64,000 bases of DNA from Psychromonas sp. MME1. GTDB taxonomy: Bacteria > Pseudomonadota > Gammaproteobacteria > Enterobacterales > Psychromonadaceae. Positions 45,369 through 56,341 of this stretch are shown here, piece after piece. Each line of letters starts with the position of its first letter. Position 1 is the first letter of the stretch. Made by a program: the position numbers and the translations under genes. Under the pieces are notes generated by a model. That model saw only the letters and a program-made list of their open reading frames with translations. It ran no database searches and was not told where the DNA came from. Where the stretch lies: contig NZ_CP160906.1 of NCBI RefSeq assembly GCF_041080865.1, positions 2,542,001 to 2,606,000 of the forward strand. Reading direction: 5' to 3'.

Positions 45369-47291
45369 TTAAAAACGCGCTTTGATCTCCTGCTCCGTCA
45401 TAAATTCCAACGGTTTATTAGATAGATACTGATAAATGACATTATAAGCTAATACATTTTTCACATACCGGCGCGTTTCTTTATAGGGAATTGTTTCAAT
45501 CCAGCTATCCATTAATAATCCCTTGGAAGTCCCATTTTTAAGGTCATTTTGCCAACGATCAACTCGATATGGCCCGGCATTATAAGCTGCGGTAGCAAGG
45601 ACCCGATTTCCTTGATAACGTTGCAACAAACCATTTAAGTAAGCACTACCTAACTCCACATTAATAGTGCCATCACTTAATTGAGAGCGATTATGATAGC
45701 TTTTTAAGCCTATTTTTTTAGCTGTTTCCTTCGCCGTATTAGGCATTAATTGCATATAACCTCGCGCACCAGCAGGTGAATTTGCAAACTCATCAAAGGC
45801 GCTTTCTTGTCTTGTAATCGCATAAATATAAGTACTATCTAACTGATATTTATTCGCATAGAAAGAAAAAAGCTCCGCCTCAGTTGCAGGAAAACGAATA
45901 CTTAAGGCATCCCAACTTTTAGCGTTAATACTAGCGACCACGGAAAGGTGCGCCCAATCCTTACTGGCAGCAAATAAACCCAGTTGGTTTTGCAGGGCGA
46001 CACTTTTACCTAATAACAATTTTCGCCACTCACGTTTTAACAAAAAGGGCAAGGAGTGGTAATGTAACTCTTCAATATGCGCTAATTGTTTTTGTAAGTG
46101 GTCTAATTTATTACTTTTTGCTGTAATAATCTGGCTATTAAATTGGTATTTTTTACCCAACTTTTGGGCAGCAAGAAAGCCGTAATAACTACGACTAGAG
46201 GCAATTTTATTGTAAATATGCACTGCTTTTTTGTTCTGTTTTTTCTCTTCCCATACTCGCGCTTGCCAATACTGCCATTTATTTTCAGATCTTTTATTTA
46301 CGCTGAGCTTAGCTATCCAATACTCAATACCTGACCAATCGTCTAATTTAATCGCATAGCGGATACGTCGTTCGATTAAATTAACATCTTTAATTTTAGC
46401 GAGTTCTTTATCTAACCAAGGCATTAACTCTTCACTTTCGACAATAAGAATGCGTGATATAAGATCTTTTTTTAAATTCAGCCTCTCCTTCGATGTAAAA
46501 TGAATTTTGTTTTCATAAGTTAAATAGGCTTTTAACCCTAACTGTACATTTTTGCGGGCAAGCTGTTTAATCGAAGCATTTAAATAGTCATAACTTTTCT
46601 GCTTTTTATTAGTAAATAATGTACTTGTCAGCAATTTTTCTGGTTTTTTGCTTAATGTAAATAACTGTTCTGCCAACCGCTTGTTTGAATCATTCATGAG
46701 TGTTATCAAATAGGACATTAGCGCCGTCTGTTTTTTCTGATAACTAAGTTGAAAACGTTGCCAAATTAACTTCTGATCAATTTTTTTTATTTTTAAATAG
46801 TGCTGCAACACCGGATCACAGGCATTGGCTAAGGAGACACCCGTTAACCACGTTTCTTTCACGGCGGGCCAAATTCTACTGGATTGATTATCAGCAAGTT
46901 TTGCTTGAAAATAGAAACACTTTAAATCGGTAGAGTTAGGTAGTTTTGGGTAAAATTGTAACAATTGATCCCAAAAGCGATTCTTGCCTAAGTAATATAA
47001 ATACTCTCTTTGTAAGTCTTGGCTAACAACATGGTCAGGATATTTTTTCAAAAACGCTTGTATAGCAGTTAAGCTATCAGGGCTAAAGTTCGATTTAAAT
47101 TGTTGGTATTCAAGTAAATAAGTCAGCGGGTAGTCTGGAATCAGCTGCATTTTTTGTAATGCATCCTGCCATTTTTCCTGTTGTTGTAATTCAGAAGCTT
47201 GGGTATACAGGTTTCTTTGCTCGCTTAATGTCAATGATGCGGCAATATTCGTAAAGGATATTAAAAACAACGTCAGAAAAATTTTTTTCAT
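45369..47291 (-). CDS. slt: Soluble lytic murein transglycosylase (Slt70-type)
   Basis: A 640-residue periplasmic enzyme that cuts peptidoglycan between MurNAc and GlcNAc, leaving anhydro-muropeptides. A signal peptide (KIFLTLFLISFTNIAASL) is followed by a long superhelical ring of helices. The C-terminal catalytic domain has Glu496 in AITRQESAFDEFANS, then GARGYMQLMPNTAKE, AAYNAGPYRVDRW and ETIPYKETRRYVKNVLAY. It starts 30 bases after yejF on the same strand, with AAGGA before its ATG, so it is probably the last gene of the yej operon. Confidence 0.95.
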   Translation of the reverse strand: MKKIFLTLFLISFTNIAASLTLSEQRNLYTQASELQQQEKWQDALQKMQLIPDYPLTYLLEYQQFKSNFSPDSLTAIQAFLKKYPDHVVSQDLQREYLYYLGKNRFWDQLLQFYPKLPNSTDLKCFYFQAKLADNQSSRIWPAVKETWLTGVSLANACDPVLQHYLKIKKIDQKLIWQRFQLSYQKKQTALMSYLITLMNDSNKRLAEQLFTLSKKPEKLLTSTLFTNKKQKSYDYLNASIKQLARKNVQLGLKAYLTYENKIHFTSKERLNLKKDLISRILIVESEELMPWLDKELAKIKDVNLIERRIRYAIKLDDWSGIEYWIAKLSVNKRSENKWQYWQARVWEEKKQNKKAVHIYNKIASSRSYYGFLAAQKLGKKYQFNSQIITAKSNKLDHLQKQLAHIEELHYHSLPFLLKREWRKLLLGKSVALQNQLGLFAASKDWAHLSVVASINAKSWDALSIRFPATEAELFSFYANKYQLDSTYIYAITRQESAFDEFANSPAGARGYMQLMPNTAKETAKKIGLKSYHNRSQLSDGTINVELGSAYLNGLLQRYQGNRVLATAAYNAGPYRVDRWQNDLKNGTSKGLLMDSWIETIPYKETRRYVKNVLAYNVIYQYLSNKPLEFMTEQEIKARF

Positions 47292-47321
47292 TGAAATTCC
47301 TTTATATCGGATGATTTAACG

Positions 47322-48914
47322 CTATACCATAGCACAGGCTAATAACTCCTGTGTATATTTGTGTTGCGCTTGCGTAAATATTTCTTCAGTACAACCCTGC
47401 TCTATGATTTCGCCCTCTTTCATAACCAAGACTCGATGACTTACAGAGCGGACAACGGATAGGTCATGACTGATAAATAAATAGCTCAGTGATAACTCTT
47501 TCTGTAAGGAGATCAATAAATCCAAGACTTGTTTTTGAATACTCCTATCTAAGGCAGAAGTAGGTTCGTCTAAGACTATTAACTGAGGATTTAAAATCAA
47601 AGCACGTGCAATCGCGATACGCTGTCTCTGTCCACCAGAAAATTCATGAGGGTAACGCTGGCCACTCGATGGTTCTAATCCAACACGTTGCAAAACACTT
47701 GCTACTTGCTGTTTTATTTGTGTAGGGGTTAATTTTTTATGAACCTGCAAACCTTCGCTAATAATTGCTTCAACAGACATGCGAGGGCTTAAACTTGCAT
47801 ACGGGTCTTGCAACACAATTTGCAATTCTGCGCGCAACGCTTGCAATTCATTATGGCCTATAGCGTCAATTTCTTTACCTAAATAAACGACCTTACCCGT
47901 GCTTTTAATCAGTTGCAAAATCGCCTGCGCGAGAGTACTTTTCCCCGAGCCACTCTCGCCAACTATTGCTAATGTTTCTCCCCGGTGTATGTGCAAACTG
48001 ACATTTTTTACCGCTTGTAAGCGGTGCGTTGTTTTGCCCCAAAAATTCTTTTGTAATGGATAACAAACATTGATCTTATCTGCACTTAATATTAATTGCG
48101 GTTCCTCTAAGGGTGCCATCTTTCCCGATGGAATAGCCCCTAATAGCATTTTTGTATAAACATGCTGTGGAGCGCTAAATAACGCATGGTTATTGCTATA
48201 TTCAACGACTTCCCCATCACGCATAACCATGACGTAATCGGCAATTGAACGCACAATATGTAAATCATGGGTAATGATTAAAATAGCCATATTGAGGCGC
48301 TGCTGCAACGCTTTTAAAAGATCCAGAATCTGTTTTTGAATAGTCACATCAAGCGCTGTAGTCGGCTCATCTGCAATTAATAGTTCAGGGTCATTCGCTA
48401 AAGCCATGGCAATCATAACGCGCTGTCTCTGCCCCCCTGATAATTCATGGGGATAGGAACCAAGTCGCTGCTCTGGATTTTCAATTCCCACTAGCTGCAA
48501 CAACTCTATTATGCGCAGCTTGGCTTTATGGCCCGTTAATCCTTTGTGTAAAAGCAGCGTTTCAGCAATCTGCTTTTGCACCGTATGCAGAGGATTAAGC
48601 GAAGTCATAGGCTCTTGAAAAATCATTGAGACTTTATTACCGCGAATAGATTCAAGCACCACATCATCTTTACCGACTAATGGCTCTCCAGATAAATAGA
48701 TTTCACCACTAGGATGATGTGCATGGGGATAAGGCAAGAGTTGTAAAATTGAGAGCGCTAACAGTGACTTACCTGCGCCACTTTCTCCAACAATCGCTAA
48801 CGTTTCCCCCTTGTTAAGGGTAAAATTAACCCCCTTAACAATCGCCTTTTCGGCAAAGCTGATAGACAAGTTGTCTACTTTTAATAACTCATTAGAGTGC
48901 GTTGTTCCGCTCAT
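47322..48914 (-). CDS. yejF: Peptide ABC transporter, double ATP-binding protein YejF
   Basis: A 530-residue protein with two ABC domains. Walker [15 protein letters not shown] and [14 protein letters not shown]; signatures [15 protein letters not shown] and [15 protein letters not shown]; Walker [17 protein letters not shown] and [16 protein letters not shown]. It powers the YejB-YejE channel. Its start overlaps the end of yejE by 4 bases (ATGA). Confidence 0.95.
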   Translation of the reverse strand: MSGTTHSNELLKVDNLSISFAEKAIVKGVNFTLNKGETLAIVGESGAGKSLLALSILQLLPYPHAHHPSGEIYLSGEPLVGKDDVVLESIRGNKVSMIFQEPMTSLNPLHTVQKQIAETLLLHKGLTGHKAKLRIIELLQLVGIENPEQRLGSYPHELSGGQRQRVMIAMALANDPELLIADEPTTALDVTIQKQILDLLKALQQRLNMAILIITHDLHIVRSIADYVMVMRDGEVVEYSNNHALFSAPQHVYTKMLLGAIPSGKMAPLEEPQLILSADKINVCYPLQKNFWGKTTHRLQAVKNVSLHIHRGETLAIVGESGSGKSTLAQAILQLIKSTGKVVYLGKEIDAIGHNELQALRAELQIVLQDPYASLSPRMSVEAIISEGLQVHKKLTPTQIKQQVASVLQRVGLEPSSGQRYPHEFSGGQRQRIAIARALILNPQLIVLDEPTSALDRSIQKQVLDLLISLQKELSLSYLFISHDLSVVRSVSHRVLVMKEGEIIEQGCTEEIFTQAQHKYTQELLACAMV

Positions 48915-49960
48915 ACTGTTTTCCTTGGATCAAAAGCATCACGTACGGCTTCACCAATAAAGACTAATAAAACCAAAATAGTAGAAAGTGAAATAAAAGC
49001 GGTGATTGCTAGCCAAGGCGCATGCAAATTATCTTTACCTTGGGCAACCATTTCACCTAAGGAAGCTGATCCTAACGGCAATCCAAAACCTAAAAAATCC
49101 AGTGATGTTAATGTTGTTAGTGCGCCTGTAAATAAGTAAGGCATGAAAGTAAGGGTCGCGATCATCGCATTGGGTAAAATGTGTTTAAACATCACTTTAC
49201 TATCAGATACCCCCAATGCCTGAGCTGCTTTAACATATTCTAAATGACGACCACGTAGGAACTCTGCTCGTACAACCCCAACTAAACTTGGCCAGCTAAA
49301 TAAAATCATCAACGCCAGCAACCATGTAAAGGTCGGTTCGACAAAGCTCGCTAGAATAATAAGCATAAAGAGCATGGGTAGCCCTTCCCATATTTCTAAT
49401 AAGCGTTGACCAAACAGGTCTATTTTTCCACCGTAATAGCCCTGAAAAGCGCCGACAGCAACACCGATCATGGAGCTAGCAAAGGTGAGGATTAATGAAA
49501 ATAATACGGATATTCTAAAGCCATAAACCAAACGAGCTAAGAGATCTCGCCCTTGGTCGTCAGTACCTAAATAGTTAATATGACTCGGTGGTGAAGGTGC
49601 AGCTTCAGTTAATTCGTAGTTGATACTATCATAGGAAAAAGGAACAATAGGCCAGAGGATCCAACCAGATTTCTCAATTTGTTGCACCATATAGGGATCA
49701 CTATAATCGGTATGAATGTCAAAATCACCGCCCAACCTATTTTCCGTTATATCTTCAACAATAGGAAAGTACCAATGATTTTTATAGGAGACCATTATCG
49801 GTTTATCATTTACCCAAAGCTCCGCAAATAAACTCATTATAAAAAGAGTCAGAAAAATCCACAGCGACCAATATCCCCGCTTATTGCTTTTAAACTGCAT
49901 CCAACGATTATGATTGATTGGATTGTTTTTTATGTTCTGCCACGTAACCAATAATGACAT
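48911..49960 (-). CDS. yejE: Peptide ABC transporter permease YejE
   Basis: A 349-residue permease close to E. coli YejE ([74 protein letters not shown]). About six membrane helices, with the BPD_transp_1 EAA loop in EYVKAAQALGVSDSKVM. ATG 49960 is chosen, one base after the yejB stop, with AAGGA before it; the frame extends to 49993. It overlaps yejF. Confidence 0.94.
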   Translation of the reverse strand: MSLLVTWQNIKNNPINHNRWMQFKSNKRGYWSLWIFLTLFIMSLFAELWVNDKPIMVSYKNHWYFPIVEDITENRLGGDFDIHTDYSDPYMVQQIEKSGWILWPIVPFSYDSINYELTEAAPSPPSHINYLGTDDQGRDLLARLVYGFRISVLFSLILTFASSMIGVAVGAFQGYYGGKIDLFGQRLLEIWEGLPMLFMLIILASFVEPTFTWLLALMILFSWPSLVGVVRAEFLRGRHLEYVKAAQALGVSDSKVMFKHILPNAMIATLTFMPYLFTGALTTLTSLDFLGFGLPLGSASLGEMVAQGKDNLHAPWLAITAFISLSTILVLLVFIGEAVRDAFDPRKTV

Positions 49961-49961
49961 C

Positions 49962-51041
49962 TTATCGTCCTTCAAAACTAATACGGGGATCAATCATGGT
50001 ATAAGTGACATCGCTAATTAACTTCAATAGTAAGCCAATCAACGTAAATATATACAATGAAGCAAATATAACTGGATAGTCTCGATTGATCACCGATTCA
50101 AAACTCAGTAGCCCTAAGCCATCGAGCGAAAAAATAACTTCAATTAGCATTGAGCCCGTAAAGAAGATACCGATTAAGGCTGCGGGTAATCCAGCTATCA
50201 CCAAAAGCATCGCATTGCGGAAAATATGCCCATATAAAATGCGTTTTGTTGAACAACCTTTTGCTCTTGCTGTGATCACATATTGTTTATGAATCTCATC
50301 AAGAAAAGTGTTTTTAGTAAGCATCGTAAGCGTGGCAAAACTTGCTAATACTGATGCAAGAATAGGTAAGGTTAAATGCCAAAAGTAATCCTTTATTTTT
50401 GCAAAGAATCCCAGCTGGGCAAAATTATCCGAGGTTAATCCACGCAATGGAAACCAATCATAATAAGAGCCACCTGCGAATAACACGATGAGCATAATTG
50501 CGATAATAAATGCGGGGATGGCATAGGCAACAGTGACGACGGTACTACTCCAAATATCAAAGCGACTCCCATGTGACGTTGCTTTCTTGATGCCTAATGG
50601 AATAGATATCAAATAGGCGAGTAGTGTTGTCCAGAGCCCTAAAGAAATAGAAACAGGCATTTTTTCGACAATTAAGTCCGTCACTTTCATATCACGGTAA
50701 AAACTATCACCAAAATCAAACTGCGCATATCGCCATAGCATAGAGAAATATCGTTCTAGCAAGGGTTTATCAAAACCATATAGCTTCTCTAATGCCGCAA
50801 TATACTCAGGATCAACCCCCTGTGCTCCACGATATTTAACCGTCGTTGAGTTCTCTTTTATCTCACTATTAGTGCCACTAGCAAGCCGCGAACTATTATT
50901 TGAGTCAATACCTTGATAGTGGGCAATCGCTTGCTCTACGGGCCCTCCTGGGGCTATTTGCACAATAAAAAAGTTAATCGTCATAATCCCCAATAAGGTG
51001 GGAATAATAAGCAGTAAACGCCGCAGAATGTATTGTTTCAC
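49962..51041 (-). CDS. yejB: Peptide ABC transporter permease YejB
   Basis: A 359-residue permease starting [19 protein letters not shown], the usual opening of Dpp/Opp-B-type permeases, with [19 protein letters not shown] typical of YejB. The EAA loop is [19 protein letters not shown]. It pairs with YejE to form the channel. Its ATG overlaps the yejA stop (ATGA). Confidence 0.94.
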   Translation of the reverse strand: MKQYILRRLLLIIPTLLGIMTINFFIVQIAPGGPVEQAIAHYQGIDSNNSSRLASGTNSEIKENSTTVKYRGAQGVDPEYIAALEKLYGFDKPLLERYFSMLWRYAQFDFGDSFYRDMKVTDLIVEKMPVSISLGLWTTLLAYLISIPLGIKKATSHGSRFDIWSSTVVTVAYAIPAFIIAIMLIVLFAGGSYYDWFPLRGLTSDNFAQLGFFAKIKDYFWHLTLPILASVLASFATLTMLTKNTFLDEIHKQYVITARAKGCSTKRILYGHIFRNAMLLVIAGLPAALIGIFFTGSMLIEVIFSLDGLGLLSFESVINRDYPVIFASLYIFTLIGLLLKLISDVTYTMIDPRISFEGR

Positions 51042-52861
51042 TGGATTTGCTCCTGAGCCTTTTCAGAGGGTGTACGCAGCCACCACGTTGATAAACCAAG
51101 ATCATAAATAGGCGCTATTGGCGGACGAGAAAATTTATCCCAATAGGCGATGCGGTAAGCTGGAAGGTACCACTGCGGAATAACCATATGCTGACTCAGC
51201 AATACTCGGTCTAGCGCCTTGGTTCTATGCACCAGCTCTTCACGCGTATCGGACATAATTAATTGCGAAACTAGTTGATCGATAACAGGTAAACAGACAC
51301 CTGCCCAATTTGAAGTTCCGACCTGCATCTGACTCGCACATCCCCAATACCCGACTTGCTCATTACCAGGGGAGATAGACTGCCCCTTGCGCAGGGAAAC
51401 CATATCAAAATCGAAATTATTCAAACGGTTAATAAATTGTGAGATATCAACTAAACGAATCGATGTGTTGATACCAACTCTTTGCAGGTTACGGCGAAAC
51501 GGATGTACCACCCGCTCAAAATCCTGACTATACAGTAAAAATTCAAAGCTTAGCTGCTTACCATTCTTATCCTGCATTTTGCTATCTTTTAATTGATAAC
51601 CTGCCTTTTCAAGTAGCTTTACTGCTTGACGCATTTGTTCCCGTATATTGCCATCGGCATCAGTTTTAGGGTGTTGTAGAGGCCCAAAAATAGAATCAGG
51701 CAATGCGGATTTATAGGGAGATAAAATCTCATATTCCGCGGCAGAAATCTCTTTTTCTGTCGCTAATTCAGATCCAGAATAAAAACTATTAATACGTGTA
51801 TAAGCCCCATAAAAAAGGGTTTTATTAGCCCACTCAAAATCAAATAAAAGACTAATCGCATTACGCACATTGATATCTTTAAATTTATCTTTGCGTAAAT
51901 TAAACCAGAAACCTTGCATGCCCTGTGGATTTTTATCTGCAATTTGCGTGGTTACAATTTTACCGGAAACAAAATTATCGCCGGTATAACCTGTCGCCCA
52001 ACGCTTAGATGAGCTCTCCAAGCGATAGTCAAACGCTCCCGATTTAAATGCTTCAAAGGCCACATTATCGTCACGGTAATAATCAAAAAGCAATTGGTCA
52101 AAATTATGCATTCCCTTATTTACCGGTAAATCTTGTGCCCAATAATCCGCAACACGTTGATATATTATCCGCTTAGATGGTTCAACACTGGCCACTTCAT
52201 AGGCGCCAGAGCCAATAGGAATAGTGAGACTACTCTTAGCAAAATCGTGATCACGCCAATAGTGTGCTGGCAAAATAGGAATTTGCCCAATAATCAGAGG
52301 CAATTCACGATTACCGACTTCCTTGAAGTAAAAGCTCACCTGTAATGGGCTATCTACGATGACCTCCTTAACACCCGAATAGTAGGAACGGAAATGAGGC
52401 GCCCCCTTCTCAATTAATAACTCAAAGCTAAATTTAACATCCTTTGCTCGAATAGGCTGACCGTCCTGAAAACGTGCAGCTTCATTAATCATAAAAGTGA
52501 CAGAAGATAAATCATCGGCAATTTTAACTTTTTCGGCAATTAATCCATAGCAACTAAAGGGCTCATCTGCCGATTGCTTCAATAACGAATCGTAGATCAT
52601 AGAAATACCTGCCGCAGGGTTACCTTTCACGATAAAAGGATTTAGTGAATCAAAACTACCGATAGCAGCCTGTTTGAAAACGCCACCTTTCGGCGCATTT
52701 GGATTAACATATTGAAAATGAGAAAAATCTGCGGGGTACTTTAAATCGCCATACATACTCAAGGCATGGCTCCAATTTTGCGCGAATAGAAAATAACTAT
52801 TCATCGATAAATAGCAAAATATCAAAGTACGTATAAACTTAAATATAAGAGCTCTAAACAT
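51038..52861 (-). CDS. yejA: Peptide-binding protein YejA (SBP_bac_5 family)
   Basis: About 607 residues. Signal peptide near [20 protein letters not shown], then [20 protein letters not shown] and [20 protein letters not shown], typical of YejA. Family 5 solute-binding protein for oligopeptides; E. coli Yej imports microcin C and antimicrobial peptides, and Yej relatives in alphaproteobacteria import anhydro-muropeptides. ATG 52861 is chosen; TTG 52873 is possible. It is the first gene of yejABEF. Confidence 0.94.
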   Translation of the reverse strand: MFRALIFKFIRTLIFCYLSMNSYFLFAQNWSHALSMYGDLKYPADFSHFQYVNPNAPKGGVFKQAAIGSFDSLNPFIVKGNPAAGISMIYDSLLKQSADEPFSCYGLIAEKVKIADDLSSVTFMINEAARFQDGQPIRAKDVKFSFELLIEKGAPHFRSYYSGVKEVIVDSPLQVSFYFKEVGNRELPLIIGQIPILPAHYWRDHDFAKSSLTIPIGSGAYEVASVEPSKRIIYQRVADYWAQDLPVNKGMHNFDQLLFDYYRDDNVAFEAFKSGAFDYRLESSSKRWATGYTGDNFVSGKIVTTQIADKNPQGMQGFWFNLRKDKFKDINVRNAISLLFDFEWANKTLFYGAYTRINSFYSGSELATEKEISAAEYEILSPYKSALPDSIFGPLQHPKTDADGNIREQMRQAVKLLEKAGYQLKDSKMQDKNGKQLSFEFLLYSQDFERVVHPFRRNLQRVGINTSIRLVDISQFINRLNNFDFDMVSLRKGQSISPGNEQVGYWGCASQMQVGTSNWAGVCLPVIDQLVSQLIMSDTREELVHRTKALDRVLLSQHMVIPQWYLPAYRIAYWDKFSRPPIAPIYDLGLSTWWLRTPSEKAQEQIQ

Positions 52862-53080
52862 GCAATAAACCAACTATAAGCAAATAAAAATACAGGAGGA
52901 AATAACGATAACAAAACGTTCAACAAAAAAGAATAGCAAAGTGGGATTATAAGCAGTGGTGAGTTATCTGGACAATATTGCCCCATAACCCCCACCTCAA
53001 CAAGTAGTTTTTGTTTTTATCTATAGAAAATAAACGTAGATCAAAAATTAATTCCAAGAATAGCAGGAGGGCAAAAAAAC

Positions 53081-53094
53081 GTGATCTAAATCAC
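53081..53094. promoter_or_regulatory. CRP-like site upstream of raiA
   Basis: GTGATCTAAATCAC is a perfect inverted repeat close to the CRP consensus (TGTGA-N6-TCACA), in a context of AAC..TTT. Its centre is about 76 bases before the raiA ATG. If transcription starts near 53129 the site is at -41.5, a class II position, with an AT-rich -10 near 53116. Inference. Confidence 0.6.
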
Positions 53095-53163
53095 TTTTAA
53101 ATACGATAAAAAAGAATAATCTAATTAAGAACACGATACGTGTATAACAAAAAGGTGTCTTCT

Positions 53164-53574
53164 ATGAGAATTGAAATTACAAGTAAACAAATAACTATCA
53201 CTGACACAATGCGTAACAAAGTAGAGGAACGTTTCGAAAAATTAGAAAAATTACAAATTCCTTTAATCAAACCTCACTGTATTATCACCAAAGAGCCAAA
53301 AGGCGTAAAAATTGAGGCAACAATTGGCATACCAAATGGTAAGGTCTTTGCCCATGCAGAAAATGATGATCTTTATGTTGCAATCGGACAGCTATTCCAA
53401 AAAATAGAAAGGCAACTCAATAAACACTTACATAAGCCGCAAGCGGATCGCGCTAAAAATAATGGCAAAGATATGTGCCGTAACGGTGAAATTTCAGGAG
53501 AAGCCATTGAAGAGCCTGAAATAGAAATAGAATCAGATGCAGAAATTAAATTAAATAAAGAATTTGCAGCATAA
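53164..53574 (+). CDS. raiA: Ribosome-associated inhibitor RaiA (YfiA)
   Basis: A 136-residue stationary-phase factor that binds the 30S subunit, blocks the A and P sites and keeps ribosomes inactive. MRIEITSKQITITDTMRNKV and HCIITKEPKGVKIEATIGIPNG closely match E. coli RaiA; HAENDDLYVAIGQLFQKIER follows. The acidic tail (EEPEIEIESDAEIK) is longer than in E. coli. ATG 53164 chosen over an upstream GTG. A terminator and the aroF-tyrA genes follow, as in the enterobacterial raiA-pheA-tyrA-aroF region. Confidence 0.93.
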   Translation: MRIEITSKQITITDTMRNKVEERFEKLEKLQIPLIKPHCIITKEPKGVKIEATIGIPNGKVFAHAENDDLYVAIGQLFQKIERQLNKHLHKPQADRAKNNGKDMCRNGEISGEAIEEPEIEIESDAEIKLNKEFAA

Positions 53575-53605
53575 AGAGCAAATATCTTTACTAGCTAAGT
53601 AGAAA

Positions 53606-53632
53606 TAAAAAGGAGCGATAAGCTCCTTTTTG
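53606..53632. terminator. Terminator between raiA and tyrA
   Basis: AAAAAGGAGC-GATA-AGCTCCTTTTT: nine to ten pairs with A and T runs on both sides, so it can act for both convergent genes. Confidence 0.9.
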
Positions 53633-53651
53633 TTAAATCAGCGATAAAAGA

Positions 53652-54791
53652 TTATTTTTCTAGACCATCATCTTCATAATGACGATTATCGTGAGCCTGC
53701 TGCAGTAGCAATCGGCTCTCCTCCAAAAACAGATTAGAGTAATCCCCCATCCAATCAGTTACAGATGCAAAGCGCTTAATAAATGCATCACGATCGCCCT
53801 TCTCAAGGAGTTCAATCGCCTCAGAAAAATGTTTATGATAACGCTTAATCATGGCGACATTATTTTTCTGTGAAAGAATAATATCTGCATACAAAGACGG
53901 CTCTTGGGCAAATAAACGGCCAACCATAGCCAACTCTAAGCGATAGATTGGAGAACTTAAATCAAGCAACTGCTTTAAATCAGCATCAACCTCTTGCAAA
54001 TGAACACCATAAACAAAACTTGTGAAATGCCTTAAAGCTTGGATTAAGGTCATTGACTGGTCATGAATATCTGCTTTGACTTTATAAAGGTGCGCCCCCC
54101 ATATTTTCATCTGCTCAATCAGCCATTGGTATTTATCTGCATCACGACCATCGCAATAAGCGACGACTTGTTTCGCAAAACTACTAATATCAGGGCCAAA
54201 CATAGGATGTAGCCCAACAACAGGACCTTTATGCACAGCTAACATAGCATTTAATGGACCTTCCTTAACACTGGTAATATCGGCAAGGATACAATCATCA
54301 GGTAAATAGGAGAGTTCTGATATGATAGATTCGGTCACGTCGATAGGAGAACCAACGATAACTAACCCTGCATTGCTACATATGTTTTCAGCTTGATCCC
54401 AATTAGCACGACCTAAAATGTCAACGTCATAACCTGACAGTTTAAACATCTCAACAAAGCGTTTGCCAAGTAGTCCATTCCCGCCAATAATAACGATACG
54501 TTTTAAATCTGGATTGACGGTTTTAAAGCCGGTTTCATTTTCACTGGCATAGGATTCACGCATAGTACGACGCAAAATATCTTCAATCAGATTAGCAGGA
54601 ACGCCTTTTAACTCAGCCTCTTCTCGACGTTTAGCAAGCATAGAGGCTTCGCGTTCAGGAACATATATAGGTAAACCGTGTTTAGTTTTCACTTCACCGA
54701 CCTCACCAACCAAACGTAAACGTTCGGCGAGTAAATCGATTAACTGCTGATCAACAGCATCAATTTGATCTCTTAATTTACTTAAAGGCAT
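53652..54791 (-). CDS. tyrA: Chorismate mutase / prephenate dehydrogenase (T-protein)
   Basis: A 379-residue fusion enzyme of tyrosine synthesis. Residues 1-90 are chorismate mutase of the AroQ type ([40 protein letters not shown]). From about residue 100, NAD-dependent prephenate dehydrogenase ([39 protein letters not shown]). It follows aroF by 9 bases, forming an aroF-tyrA operon as in E. coli. Confidence 0.97.
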   Translation of the reverse strand: MPLSKLRDQIDAVDQQLIDLLAERLRLVGEVGEVKTKHGLPIYVPEREASMLAKRREEAELKGVPANLIEDILRRTMRESYASENETGFKTVNPDLKRIVIIGGNGLLGKRFVEMFKLSGYDVDILGRANWDQAENICSNAGLVIVGSPIDVTESIISELSYLPDDCILADITSVKEGPLNAMLAVHKGPVVGLHPMFGPDISSFAKQVVAYCDGRDADKYQWLIEQMKIWGAHLYKVKADIHDQSMTLIQALRHFTSFVYGVHLQEVDADLKQLLDLSSPIYRLELAMVGRLFAQEPSLYADIILSQKNNVAMIKRYHKHFSEAIELLEKGDRDAFIKRFASVTDWMGDYSNLFLEESRLLLQQAHDNRHYEDDGLEK

Positions 54792-54800
54792 AATTTCTTC

Positions 54801-55868
54801 TTATCGTGAATGTAATATATCATTTAACAAACTATTGGCTTCAGCTAATAACTCACTGGTTGTCTGCCAATTAATACATGCATCAGTTACAGAAACACCA
54901 TATTTGAGGGATTCTTTATCCTGTTCAGCAGATTGACTTCCTTCATTAAGATGACTCTCTAACATAATACCGATTATTGATTTATTTCCATCAAGCACTT
55001 GATGGAAAACATCTTTAGCAACTAATGGTTGCAAAGAATAATCTTTATTAGAGTTTGCATGGCTACAATCGACAATGAGTATATCGTCAACGCCTGCTGC
55101 ATGTAGGGCTTTTTCTGTTAGAGAAACATTAACCGAATCATAATTTGGTTTACCACCACCACCACGCAATATAACATGTCCATCTTGATTACCACTAGTT
55201 TGCAATAGTGCACTTTGGCCTTGTTGATTGATCCCCATAAATCTATGTGGAGAAGAAGCTGACTGCATCGCATTGACAGCGGTTGATAAACTGCCGTCAG
55301 TACCATTCTTAAAACCAACGGGCATTGATAAACCACTCGCCATTTCACGATGCGTCTGTGATTCGGTAGTACGAGCACCAATTGCAGCCCAGCTAAATAA
55401 ATCACCGAGATATTGCGGACTAATGGGATCCAATGCTTCTGTTGCGATAGGTAAACCTAAATCTGCAATCCACAACAACAATTCACGAGCTTGCTTTAAC
55501 CCGTATTCAATATCAAAGGAATCATCCATATGAGGATCATTAATTAAGCCTTTCCAGCCAACCGTGGTACGGGGCTTTTCAAAATAGACTCGCATAACGA
55601 TATATAACGTATCTTTATATTGCTCATGTAATTTGTGCAATTTAATAGCATACTCTTTAGCAGCTTCTAAATCATGAATAGAACAAGGGCCACAAATAAC
55701 TAAAAAACGCGGATCTTTTTTATGCACAATATTAGCAATGATCTGGCGTGAATCTGCAATAGAGTGATAAATACTATCAGAAGCAGGTAAGAGTTTTTTT
55801 AACTCAAGCGGAGTAATTAAAACAGTTTCTGATTGAATATGAATATTTTCATTTTGAGGTATAGTCAT
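54801..55868 (-). CDS. aroF: 3-Deoxy-7-phosphoheptulonate synthase, tyrosine-sensitive type
   Basis: First enzyme of the shikimate path: phosphoenolpyruvate + erythrose 4-phosphate to DAHP. The 355 residues of the class I AroFGH type show FLVICGPCSIHDLEAAKEYA, MRVYFEKPRTTVGWKGLIND, GARTTESQTHREMASGLSMP and IVDCSHANSNKDY. Coupling to tyrA supports the Tyr-inhibited AroF form. The TyrR site expected upstream was not found with confidence. Confidence 0.95.
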   Translation of the reverse strand: MTIPQNENIHIQSETVLITPLELKKLLPASDSIYHSIADSRQIIANIVHKKDPRFLVICGPCSIHDLEAAKEYAIKLHKLHEQYKDTLYIVMRVYFEKPRTTVGWKGLINDPHMDDSFDIEYGLKQARELLLWIADLGLPIATEALDPISPQYLGDLFSWAAIGARTTESQTHREMASGLSMPVGFKNGTDGSLSTAVNAMQSASSPHRFMGINQQGQSALLQTSGNQDGHVILRGGGGKPNYDSVNVSLTEKALHAAGVDDILIVDCSHANSNKDYSLQPLVAKDVFHQVLDGNKSIIGIMLESHLNEGSQSAEQDKESLKYGVSVTDACINWQTTSELLAEANSLLNDILHSR

Positions 55869-56005
55869 TTTTTTCTCATTGAGATATTGATAGTGAAAGC
55901 ATCATATCATAGCGATAAAATAGATCATATTTGCAGATTAAATGAGCGTAGATATTTTAAAAAATATAGAGAAATGCGTAAAAAATTGCCGATGTAAAAA
56001 AATCT

Positions 56006-56175
56006 TACTGGGTTTGTTTAATTGGGCGCTTGGCGATGGAAAGACGTCGCAGAGCACCGAAGCTCGTGACACATCGCTATCGCGATACTCGCCCTACTAT
56101 CACATGATTTGATACTGCCGTCGGCAGGCTACCCAGCTTCCCCGTGTTCAAGTGGTCATCATCAAGTGCTTAAAC
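56006..56175 (-). repeat. Conserved 170-base flank downstream of the rRNA operon, copy 1
   Basis: The same sequence recurs at 62386-62562 after the second 5S, with a six-base CTATCG insertion and a few changes. Its far end contains GGCGCTTGGCGATG (56025-56038), identical to the 3' end of 5S rRNA, so the flank may be left from a lost tandem 5S gene. No gene was recognised in it. Confidence 0.85.
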
Positions 56176-56214
56176 AAAAAAATCCCTGCTGACATCGTCA
56201 ACAGGGATTTTTCG
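56175..56214 (-). terminator. Terminator of the first rRNA operon
   Basis: AAAAAATCCCTG and CAGGGATTTTT form the stem (8 or more pairs), with a U run on the minus-strand transcript, 11-50 bases after 5S rRNA. Confidence 0.9.
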
Positions 56215-56224
56215 TTTATTAGGC

Positions 56225-56341
56225 GCTTGGCGATGACCTACTCTCACATGGGGAGACCCCACACTACCATCGGCGCAGCTGCGTTTCACTTCTGAGTTCG
56301 GAATGGGATCAGGTGGGACCACAGCGCTATGTTCGCCAAGC
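56225..56341 (-). rRNA. rrf: 5S ribosomal RNA
   Basis: 117 bases. Read on the minus strand: GCTTGGCGAACATAGCGCTG, then CCGAACTCAGAAGTGAAACG and GATGGTAGTGTGGGGTCTCC, matching E. coli 5S; the ends pair (GCTTGGCGA / TCGCCAAGC). Last RNA of the operon, about 110 bases after 23S. Confidence 0.97.

Noticed and set aside
55985-56010. TGTAAA...TTAC as a TyrR box for aroF
   Set aside because: The halves do not fit TGTAAA-N6-TTTACA in spacing or sequence, and it lies more than 100 bases from the aroF start inside the rRNA flank.
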